From an uncultured Paracoccaceae bacterium (GTDB lineage Bacteria > Pseudomonadota > Alphaproteobacteria > Rhodobacterales > Rhodobacteraceae), in NCBI GenBank assembly GCA_947502145.1, contig CANMYO010000002.1, positions 806,001 to 870,000 of the forward strand: a DNA stretch of 64,000 bases. The letters run 5' to 3'. The notes under the pieces were generated by a model. That model was not told where the DNA came from, did not search any database, and was given only the letters and a program-made list of their open reading frames with translations. Positions 57,950 through 64,000 of the stretch are shown here, in pieces. The translations under genes were made by a program, and so were the position numbers. Positions within the stretch are counted from its first letter, which is position 1. Each line of letters begins with the position of its first letter.

Positions 57950-59449
57950 ATGCAAGAACTGACCCATTATATCAACGGCGCCCAGGTCAAAGGCACCTCC
58001 GGCCGTTTTGCCGAAGTCTTCAACCCCGCGACAGGTGAGGTGCAGGCCAAGGTGCCGCTGGCCAGTGCGGCGGAAATGTCCAAGGCAGTTGAAATCGCAG
58101 CTGCCGCGCAACCAGCATGGGCGGCGGTGAATCCTCAGCGCCGCGCCAGGGTGATGATGAAGTTTGTCAGCCTGCTGAATGACAACATGGACAAACTGGC
58201 CGAAGCGCTCAGCCGTGAGCATGGCAAGACACTGCCCGATGCAGCCGGCGACGTGCAGCGTGGCCTCGAAGTCGTCGAATATTGCATCGGTGCACCGGAA
58301 CTGCTCAAGGGTGACTTTACCGACAGTGCCGGCCCCGGCATTGACATGTATTCGATGAAACAGGCGCTTGGTGTTTGTGCCGGCATCACGCCATTCAACT
58401 TCCCCGCAATGATCCCGATGTGGATGTTTGCCCCTGCGATCGCCTGTGGCAATGCCTTTATCCTCAAGCCCTCCGAACGTGATCCATCGGTGCCGCTGAT
58501 GCTGGCCGCACTGATGGAAGACGCTGGGCTGCCAAAAGGGATCCTGCAAGTCGTGAACGGCGACAAGGATGCGGTTGACGCGATCCTCGATAATGAGGTG
58601 ATCCAATCGGTCGGCTTTGTCGGCTCCACACCAATTGCCGAATATATCTATGCCCGTGGCTGCGCCAACGGCAAGCGGGTCCAGTGTTTTGGCGGTGCCA
58701 AGAACCACATGATCATCATGCCCGATGCGGATATGGATCAGGCCGCTGACGCGCTTGTTGGTGCCGGCTATGGCGCCGCGGGTGAAAGATGCATGGCGAT
58801 CTCGGTTGCCGTGCCAGTGGGCGACGAAACGGCTGACCGTCTGATTGAAAAGCTGATTCCCCGGGTCGAGGCCCTCAAGGTGGGGCCCTATACCTCTGGC
58901 AGTGACGTTGACTACGGTCCTGTCGTGACCGCCGCCGCCAAGGCCAATATCGAACGTCTGGTGCAAACCGGCATTGATCAGGGTGCCAAACTTGTTGTCG
59001 ATGGCCGTGACTTCAGCCTGCAGGGGTATGAGAACGGTTTTTTTGTCGGCGCGCATCTTTTTGATCACGCAACCAAAGACATGGACATCTATAAGCAGGA
59101 AATCTTTGGCCCCGTCCTGACAACCGTGCGCGCGCAATCCTACGAAGAGGCGATCGGACTTGCGATGGATCACGAATACGGCAACGGCACAGCAATCTAT
59201 ACCCGTGACGGCGATACGGCACGTGACTTTGCCAATCGCATCAACATTGGCATGGTTGGCGTGAATGTCCCCATCCCGGTGCCGCTGGCCTATCACACCT
59301 TCGGGGGCTGGAAAAAATCTGCATTCGGCGACCTTAATCAGCATGGCCCGGATGCGTTCAAATTCTACACCCGCACCAAGACCGTCACGGCGCGCTGGCC
59401 GTCGGGGATCAAGGAAGGTGGGGAATTCTCAATCCCCGTCATGGAATAA
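57950..59449 (+). CDS. mmsA: CoA-acylating methylmalonate-semialdehyde dehydrogenase
   Basis: Aldehyde dehydrogenase of 499 aa that converts methylmalonate semialdehyde to propionyl-CoA in valine catabolism. The catalytic Cys is in GAAGERCMAISVAV, the Asn in GITPFNFPAMIPMWM, and NPATGEVQAKVPLAS is at the N-terminus. The start MQELTHYING is the family N-terminus. The gene is followed by a strong terminator (59457-59484) and the enzymes of the same pathway follow about 1.4 kb later. Confidence 0.95.
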   Translation: MQELTHYINGAQVKGTSGRFAEVFNPATGEVQAKVPLASAAEMSKAVEIAAAAQPAWAAVNPQRRARVMMKFVSLLNDNMDKLAEALSREHGKTLPDAAGDVQRGLEVVEYCIGAPELLKGDFTDSAGPGIDMYSMKQALGVCAGITPFNFPAMIPMWMFAPAIACGNAFILKPSERDPSVPLMLAALMEDAGLPKGILQVVNGDKDAVDAILDNEVIQSVGFVGSTPIAEYIYARGCANGKRVQCFGGAKNHMIIMPDADMDQAADALVGAGYGAAGERCMAISVAVPVGDETADRLIEKLIPRVEALKVGPYTSGSDVDYGPVVTAAAKANIERLVQTGIDQGAKLVVDGRDFSLQGYENGFFVGAHLFDHATKDMDIYKQEIFGPVLTTVRAQSYEEAIGLAMDHEYGNGTAIYTRDGDTARDFANRINIGMVGVNVPIPVPLAYHTFGGWKKSAFGDLNQHGPDAFKFYTRTKTVTARWPSGIKEGGEFSIPVME

Positions 59450-59456
59450 TTCACGG

Positions 59457-59484
59457 GGCCCGGTTATGCCGGGCCTTTTCTTTT
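59457..59484 (+). terminator. Rho-independent terminator after mmsA
   Basis: GGCCCGG (59457-59463), loop TTATG and CCGGGCC (59469-59475) form a perfect 7-bp stem followed by TTTTCTTTT. It lies 7 bases past the mmsA stop. Confidence 0.92.
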
Positions 59485-59551
59485 CATGAAAGTGAAACTC
59501 TTTTCAACGCTGATGCGTGGCTTCAGCACAATTCAACAGATGGAGCTTCTT

Positions 59552-59899
59552 ATGACACACCCAAACCGTCGCAAATTTCTGCGCCTTGCCGCGCTTTCTG
59601 CTGCCGTTCCTTTTGCCGCTGCAACAGCTGCAAAAGCGGCGAGCCACGCAACCGCGCATACGGTCAGTATCGAGGGGTTTGCCTTTGTTCCTGCCAGCAT
59701 CACAATCAAACCCGGCGACACGGTGATGTTTGTCAACAATGACGGCGCGCCACATACGGCAACGGCCGACAATGGCGCCTTTGACACTGGGCGGCTAAGC
59801 AAAGGGCAATCCGCCTCGCTGACATTCAACGCGGCAGGGTCTTTCAGCTACTTCTGTGCGGTGCACCCAAATATGAAGGGCAGCATCACCATCGCCTGA
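59552..59899 (+). CDS. secreted cupredoxin (type 1 copper) protein
   Basis: Protein of 115 aa. The N-terminus is a twin-arginine type signal (NRRKFLRLAAL), cleaved near AAKAASH. Copper ligands of a type 1 site are seen at His68, Cys102, His105 and Met108 (PHTATAD and YFCAVHPNMKG). It is a small blue copper electron carrier of the amicyanin/pseudoazurin kind. Start ATG 59552 is preferred over an in-frame upstream ATG lacking a signal. Redox partner unknown. Confidence 0.88.
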   Translation: MTHPNRRKFLRLAALSAAVPFAAATAAKAASHATAHTVSIEGFAFVPASITIKPGDTVMFVNNDGAPHTATADNGAFDTGRLSKGQSASLTFNAAGSFSYFCAVHPNMKGSITIA

Positions 59900-59921
59900 T
59901 CGCAGACACCCGCAAACAAAG

Positions 59922-59947
59922 AAGGGCGGTCCAGTGGACCGCCCTTT
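59922..59947. terminator. bidirectional terminator between cupredoxin and VPLPA-CTERM genes
   Basis: AAGGGCGGTCC-AGT-GGACCGCCCTT is an 11-bp perfect stem with a 3-base loop, with A/T ends on both sides. It fits convergent termination. Confidence 0.9.
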
Positions 59948-59966
59948 CGCAATTCTATTGTTTCGT

Positions 59967-60554
59967 TCAGGCTTTGCGGCGGCGCCGCATCAAGCCCAGA
60001 CCACCAAGACCCGCGATGAGCATCAGGCCGGCTGCTGGTACGGGCACCGTCGCCATCTTGCCAAACAACACCGTGTGCGACAGGCCGTTTTGGTTGTTAA
60101 AACTCTTCCAGTCAAAGCTGCCAACGTCAGAGATGCTGAATGCCACCCAATCTGGGGACTGTTGCGCCGTGCCGCCAAATTTGAATGCAAGGATCAAATC
60201 GGTCCAGCCGCTGAGCGCGCCGATGGTTACCGTACCCATCAACCCAGCGTTCGTATCGCCAGTGATCAGCGTTGTACCGTCACCTGTATCGGCGATTTCC
60301 TTCAGACCGGCAATCACGGCGCCAACAGCGTTGAACGTGTTGCTGCCATTTGCGCCGACCAGAATCGGATCATTGGTACCGTTACCGGTGTTGCCTTCGC
60401 CATATGCATAGCAGGACACCGTTGCAGTTGCCGAGGTCAGCTCAACCGAGCGGGTCTGCCCTTGATAGGAAATGGCGGGGCAAATGGCCGCTGACGCGCC
60501 AGACGCGACAAGCATGGAAACTGCGAATGTGATGCCAGAGATAATCTTTTTCAT
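59967..60554 (-). CDS. VPLPA-CTERM sorting domain protein
   Basis: Protein of 195 aa. Signal peptide (MKKIISGITFAVSMLVASGASA) and a C-terminal VPVPAAGLMLIAGLGGLGLMRRRRKA-type signal (VPLPA motif, hydrophobic helix, basic end), which directs exosortase-linked sorting. The middle is Gly/Asn/Thr rich with no catalytic motif. Start 60554 is chosen. An exosortase of the PEP-CTERM type is expected elsewhere in the genome. Confidence 0.88.
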   Translation of the reverse strand: MKKIISGITFAVSMLVASGASAAICPAISYQGQTRSVELTSATATVSCYAYGEGNTGNGTNDPILVGANGSNTFNAVGAVIAGLKEIADTGDGTTLITGDTNAGLMGTVTIGALSGWTDLILAFKFGGTAQQSPDWVAFSISDVGSFDWKSFNNQNGLSHTVLFGKMATVPVPAAGLMLIAGLGGLGLMRRRRKA

Positions 60555-60881
60555 CGAACTCACCAAAAATCATACCAGGGTCCAAAATCCGACCCACTTG
60601 ACACAAAGTTAACACATTTGGCCGGCCAACGTAAGGCACGCGACCACCGTTTTGGCCTGCTTTTTGAGGAAAAAGGGCACGTTTTGGCCTGCGACACGCC
60701 TTTTCTTCAACACTTGTACACTTCCGGGAAGGCGCGCTGTCCCAAAGGCAAGTTGCAACAAAATCGATTCGCGCGCCGAATTTAACCTTGTAGAGAACGC
60801 GTGACACTGGTTTATTAAACAAGTGTTCAATTCCATTGCCGCGGCTGTTATGACCCAATTTGACAATCGCCAGAGGCTCGC
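60555..60881. other. divergent regulatory region with palindromes and direct repeats
   Basis: This 327-base region between the VPLPA-CTERM gene and the hydroxyisobutyryl-CoA hydrolase holds no supported gene. It carries a 12-bp perfect palindrome TTGGCCGGCCAA (60618-60629), a 13-base direct repeat CGTTTTGGCCTGC at 60648-60660 and 60680-60692 (32 bases apart) and a 23-bp near-palindrome at 60804-60826. Confidence 0.6.
60804..60826 (+). promoter_or_regulatory. near-perfect 23-bp operator-like palindrome
   Basis: ACACT-G-GTTTA-T-TAAAC-A-AGTGT matches its reverse complement at 10 of 11 pairs. It lies 56 bases before the hydrolase ATG, overlapping a possible -10 (TTTATT at 60811, TTGTAG as -35). 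This is typical of a TetR-type operator. Confidence 0.55.
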
Positions 60882-61925
60882 ATGACTGATCTGATCATTC
60901 GCACCCAAGGCCGCGCGGGCCGCATCACGCTGAACCGCCCCGAGGCGCTGAATGCGCTCACTTGGGACATGGTAACCGGCATTCATACCGCGCTGAAAGA
61001 CTGGTGGACGAACGATGCGATCGACCTGCTGATCATCGACGCCGTGGGTGACCGCGCGTTCTGTGCAGGGGGCGATATTGCCGAGATGTACGCCACCGGC
61101 AAACGCGGTGATCTAGACTACGGGCGCCGTTTCTGGCGCGATGAATACCAGATGAATGCGGATCTGTTTCACTTTCCAAAGCCGGTTGTCACCTTCCTGC
61201 AGGGGTTTACCATGGGGGGCGGCGTTGGCGTCGGATGCCATGGCAGCCACCGGATCGTCTGTGACGGCAGCGCAATTGCCATGCCCGAATGTGGCATTGG
61301 GCTCATTCCCGATGTGGGCGGGTCCCTGCTGCTCGCTCAGGCAACGGGGCGTGTGGGTGAATACCTTGGCCTGACCGGCGACCGGATGGACCCCGGCGAT
61401 GCGATTTTTGCTGAATTTGCCGACTACTTCGTCCCGCGTGGCAAATGGGAGGGGCTGATTTCAAAGCTTTGCGATACCGGCGACCCCGCGCAGGTTGATG
61501 CTGCCGCCCTGCCCGCTCCTGACTGCAGGCTCGCAGCCTGGCAGCCGGACATTGATGCGGCGTTTGGCGGTGAAACGCTTGGCGATATCATGCGCGGGAT
61601 GCCCGCCGACCTGCCAGACTCTCTGGCCCATGCGGTGAAGCTGATGCAGCGCAACGCCCCGCTCTCCATGGCTGTCGCCACAGAAGTGATCCACCGGGTG
61701 CGGATGCGCCCCACCATTTCCAATGCGCTGGATCAGGAATACCGGTTTACCCATCGGGCGGTCGAACATGGCGACTTTATCGAAGGCATACGCGCCGCCA
61801 TCATCGACAAGGACCGCGCGCCAAAGTGGCAGCACGCTGACTGGCAGGCCGTTACCAGCGCGGATGTGCTCACCATGACATTGCCACTGGGGTCAGAAGC
61901 CCTGCAATTAAAGGAAACGCCATGA
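60882..61925 (+). CDS. 3-hydroxyisobutyryl-CoA hydrolase (enoyl-CoA hydratase/isomerase family)
   Basis: Crotonase-type enzyme of 347 aa (the ECH_2 length). Motifs: RAFCAGGDIAEMY, GFTMGGGVGVGCHGSHRIV with oxyanion-hole Gly, and MPECGIGLIPDVGGS. The family hydrolyses 3-hydroxyisobutyryl-CoA in valine degradation. It overlaps mmsB by four bases (ATGA), which is consistent with the pathway. Confidence 0.88.
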   Translation: MTDLIIRTQGRAGRITLNRPEALNALTWDMVTGIHTALKDWWTNDAIDLLIIDAVGDRAFCAGGDIAEMYATGKRGDLDYGRRFWRDEYQMNADLFHFPKPVVTFLQGFTMGGGVGVGCHGSHRIVCDGSAIAMPECGIGLIPDVGGSLLLAQATGRVGEYLGLTGDRMDPGDAIFAEFADYFVPRGKWEGLISKLCDTGDPAQVDAAALPAPDCRLAAWQPDIDAAFGGETLGDIMRGMPADLPDSLAHAVKLMQRNAPLSMAVATEVIHRVRMRPTISNALDQEYRFTHRAVEHGDFIEGIRAAIIDKDRAPKWQHADWQAVTSADVLTMTLPLGSEALQLKETP

Positions 61926-62791
61926 AAATCGGATTTATCGGACTGGGCAACATGGGCGCCCCGATGGCGGCCAACCTGATCGCGGCGGGTTACGACCTGA
62001 CCGGGTTTGACACTCTGGCAAAACCGGACGGTGTGCCGATGGCCGCCACCGCCGCAGCGGCCGCCAACGGTGCTGACGTGGTCATCACAATGCTGCCCAA
62101 TGGCGACATTCTACGCCTTGTTGCAGCCGAAATTCACGCTGCCATGCCAAAGGGCGCCGTACACCTCGACTGTTCAACCGTTGATGTCGAGAGCGCGAGA
62201 AACGTCGCAGAACTAGCTGAAAAGGCTTCACTTCTTGCGGTTGATGCACCCGTCTCAGGCGGTATCGGCGGCGCCACCAACGGCACCCTGACCTTCATGG
62301 CGGGCGGTCCAAAGGACGCCTTTGCAAAGGTGTCACCACTCTTGGACATCATGGGTCAAAAGGCGGTGCATTGCGGCGATGCAGGCAGTGGGCAAGCCGC
62401 GAAAATCTGCAACAACATGATCCTTGGCGTCACGATGATCGCCACCTGCGAGGCCTTTGTACTTGCCGACAAGCTCGGCCTCGACCGTCAGGCGATGTTT
62501 GACGTTGTCAGCACCTCCTCAGGTTATAGCTGGACCATGAACGCCTATTGCCCGGCCCCCGGTGTGGGGCCGCAAAGCCCCGCAGACAACGATTATCAGC
62601 CCGGCTTCGCGGCTGACCTCATGCTCAAGGACCTGAACCTTGCGCAAATGGCCGCCATCGCAGCAGACGCCGATACGCCGATGGGTCAGCACGCGCGCGA
62701 TCTTTATGCGCAATTTGTTGAGGATGAAGACGGCGCAGGGCGTGATTTCAGCGCGATGTTGCCCCGGTTCGCAGCGCGTGGGCGGACTTAG
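61922..62791 (+). CDS. mmsB: 3-hydroxyisobutyrate dehydrogenase
   Basis: NAD enzyme of 289 aa that oxidises 3-hydroxyisobutyrate to methylmalonate semialdehyde, the substrate of mmsA. The dinucleotide loop is GFIGLGNMGAPMA (4-16), DAPVSGGIGGATNGTLTFMAGG contains the substrate loop, and Lys in GSGQAAKICNNM is catalytic. ATG overlaps the hydrolase stop by four bases. Confidence 0.95.
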   Translation: MKIGFIGLGNMGAPMAANLIAAGYDLTGFDTLAKPDGVPMAATAAAAANGADVVITMLPNGDILRLVAAEIHAAMPKGAVHLDCSTVDVESARNVAELAEKASLLAVDAPVSGGIGGATNGTLTFMAGGPKDAFAKVSPLLDIMGQKAVHCGDAGSGQAAKICNNMILGVTMIATCEAFVLADKLGLDRQAMFDVVSTSSGYSWTMNAYCPAPGVGPQSPADNDYQPGFAADLMLKDLNLAQMAAIAADADTPMGQHARDLYAQFVEDEDGAGRDFSAMLPRFAARGRT

Positions 62792-62903
62792 TCGCGGATG
62801 TGGCAAACCTCCGCCACCGGTTTCGGATTGCCCTACACGCGACATATTTCGCAGTTAAGACTTCCTGAATGAACCGACATCTGCGAACGAAATAGAGGAA
62901 GTC

Positions 62904-63404
62904 ATGATGAAACCGATCAACGTCGCAGTCGCTGCGATCTGCATCGCCGCGCTGCCAATGGCTGCGCTGGCCGAAAAGGGCGGTAACGGAAACGGCAACG
63001 GGAACCGTGGCCAGTCCGCCCAGGACAACCGCGGCCAAAACGCAAATCGCGGCAATGGCCGCAACAGCGATGGCGAACTGAACCGCGCCAATGGGAATAG
63101 TGCCAATGCGCGCGCCAACCCCAGCCAGGGCTTCTGCCCACCCGGGTTGCGCAAGCGCGACACCGGCTGCGTGCCACCCGGCGAGGCCGCCAATGGCACG
63201 ACGGCTGCCGAATGGGCCGAAAAGCAGGGCTATCGTTATGTCGCCGGGACGCAGCTTGAACCATCTGAATACACGCTCCTGCCCAACTATGGCGATTATG
63301 ACCTGCCTGATCTCGATCCGGGCGAAGCCTACGCGGTGATCAACCGCACGGCCGTGGTGATCGAAGAGGATTCCGGCATTCTGCTGCGCGTTGCGACCCG
63401 ATAG
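62904..63404 (+). CDS. secreted Gly/Asn-rich protein
   Basis: Protein of 166 aa. Signal peptide MMKPINVAVAAICIAALPMAALA is followed by a Gly/Asn/Arg-rich stretch (NGNGNGNRGQ ... NANRGNGRNSDG) and a more ordered C-terminal region with two Cys (FCPPGLRKRDTGCVPPG) and LLPNYGDYDLPDLDPGEAYAVINRTAVVI. The C-terminal module somewhat resembles RcnB-like periplasmic proteins, which I could not confirm. Function unknown. Confidence 0.6.
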   Translation: MMKPINVAVAAICIAALPMAALAEKGGNGNGNGNRGQSAQDNRGQNANRGNGRNSDGELNRANGNSANARANPSQGFCPPGLRKRDTGCVPPGEAANGTTAAEWAEKQGYRYVAGTQLEPSEYTLLPNYGDYDLPDLDPGEAYAVINRTAVVIEEDSGILLRVATR

Positions 63405-63408
63405 CGGT

Positions 63409-63422
63409 TTGATCCGGATCAA
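63409..63422 (+). promoter_or_regulatory. FNR/FnrL-type binding site
   Basis: TTGAT-CCGG-ATCAA is a perfect FNR consensus palindrome. It lies 64 bases before the ATG of the DUF2892 gene, suggesting oxygen-responsive control of that gene in the FnrL regulon. Confidence 0.75.
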
Positions 63423-63485
63423 GGTGAACACCGGCCCCCCCGGGTTAGAATTTGGCAGATTTCCACGGAAGAGGAGAGATGTCCC

Positions 63486-63692
63486 ATGTTCAAAACCAAC
63501 GAGGGTCTTGTTGACCGCATTCTGCGCGTTGTTGTCGGGCTTGCCCTGCTAGGCTGGTTTTTCTTCGACCAGTCCGGCGGTGTCTGGCACTACGCCAAAC
63601 TGATCGGCATCGTCCCGCTGGTCACCGGGCTGATCGGGTCCTGTCCGGTCTACAGCGTGCTTGGCATCCGCACCTGCACGCTCAAGAACTGA
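63486..63692 (+). CDS. DUF2892 inner-membrane protein (YgaP-like)
   Basis: Protein of 68 aa with two transmembrane segments (LRVVVGLALLGWFFF, then LIGIVPLVTGLIGSCPVYSVLG). The YgaP-like transmembrane domain pattern GSCPVYSVLGIRTC is at the C-terminus. Members are often linked to sulfur metabolism or low oxygen. An AGAGGAGA ribosome binding site precedes it. Confidence 0.88.
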   Translation: MFKTNEGLVDRILRVVVGLALLGWFFFDQSGGVWHYAKLIGIVPLVTGLIGSCPVYSVLGIRTCTLKN

Positions 63693-63742
63693 CACACGCA
63701 CATTGATATGGCGCAGCGCATCACAGCGCGCTGCGCCCCGAC

Positions 63743-64000
63743 CTAGCGGATACTTACGCTGCCTGCGCTGCTGACGTCCTCGCGGATCACCTCTGCCCCG
63801 CCCCACAGCGCGATGCTCCCGCCAGAACTGGCCGCAACTTCGGCCGTCTCACTGGCTGAAGCGCGCAGCGCTGCGCCGCTTGACGCGCTGATCTCCGCGA
63901 TCTTGCAGGTCAATCCGCGCAAATCGACATTGGCCCCCGATGAGGCCTGCGCGCGAAGGTCCCTGCAGCGGCCCTCCGCATCAAGATTTGCACCGCTTGA
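63743..64000 (-). CDS. DUF2807 (GIN-domain) surface protein, C-terminal end
   Basis: The stop (TAG on the minus strand) is at 63743-63745 and the frame runs off the window. The 85 residues seen show repeated SSGA-type turns (SSGANLDAEGR, ASSGANVDLRG, ASSGAALRASA, ASSGGSIALWG), the signature of head GIN/DUF2807 beta-helix proteins of the envelope. The N-terminus and any signal peptide lie outside the window. Confidence 0.75.
   Translation of the reverse strand, partial: SSGANLDAEGRCRDLRAQASSGANVDLRGLTCKIAEISASSGAALRASASETAEVAASSGGSIALWGGAEVIREDVSSAGSVSIR

Noticed and set aside
57899-59344. 481-codon minus-strand frame opposite mmsA
   Set aside because: Shadow of mmsA: Arg/His-rich composition without motifs; mmsA is conserved throughout.

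Overview
The window is about 60% GC and reads as a chromosomal segment of an alphaproteobacterium of the order Rhodobacterales (Roseobacter/Rhodobacter group). The evidence is family-level: a B12-dependent ribonucleotide reductase (nrdJ), an RcGTA-type holin and endolysin, a VPLPA-CTERM protein, a fused indolepyruvate:ferredoxin oxidoreductase, a GTTC-N7-GTTC LexA box, an FnrL-type box, and trpE/yibQ/trpGDC gene order. It is mostly core genome. No insertion sequence, integrase, CRISPR array or rRNA was seen.

Layout. 1-2378: cupin tail and tungstate ABC transporter tupBCA. 2375-4134: AIM24-like protein and sulfotransferase (minus strand). 4184-8545: nrdJ with a downstream terminator and NrdR-type boxes upstream. 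8653-9732: tRNA-Pro(UGG), DUF192 protein and double cold-shock protein. 9844-14362: pdxH, then fabI, two LysE exporters, gpt and an aminotransferase. 14435-17786: ppiD and trpE. 17957-19918: inverted yibQ-type polysaccharide deacetylase. 20046-24738: tightly overlapping trpG-trpD-ung-trpC-moaC-moeA. 24780-25528: LexA box and lexA. 25530-30513: comEC, gltX and gltA. 30547-32169: acetyltransferase and an acidic orphan protein. 32203-38772 (minus strand): enoyl-CoA hydratase, then argC-ccmE-[endolysin-holin-small membrane protein-exported protein]-ccmF-ccmH. 38825-43234: murI and indolepyruvate oxidoreductase. 43348-47503: LysR regulator, candidate sRNA, purL, bolA and grxD. 47580-48656: frameshifted membrane protein gene, zapA and a coiled-coil protein. 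48930-54720: tkt, lipoprotein, gap1, YdeI-like protein, a 47-residue membrane protein and gap2. 54929-56902: DUF1127-like peptide, hydrolase, coaD and a CBS protein. 56927-62791: valine catabolism genes (LysR regulator, mmsA, hydroxyisobutyryl-CoA hydrolase, mmsB) interrupted by a cupredoxin and a VPLPA-CTERM protein. 62904-64000: secreted Gly/Asn-rich protein, FNR-box-preceded DUF2892 protein and the tail of a DUF2807 protein.

The most unusual arrangement is a gene-transfer-agent release cassette (GH108 endolysin, 3TM holin, coiled-coil/TM protein, exported protein) embedded in the argC-ccmE-ccmF-ccmH run, so that particle release could share transcription with cytochrome c maturation. Other leads are a roughly 80-nt candidate sRNA before purL with a CU-rich anti-Shine-Dalgarno stretch, two gap paralogues with different predicted cofactor preference and LacI-type operators before both, a 47-residue membrane protein beside gap2, and strong operator-like palindromes before the valine catabolism genes.
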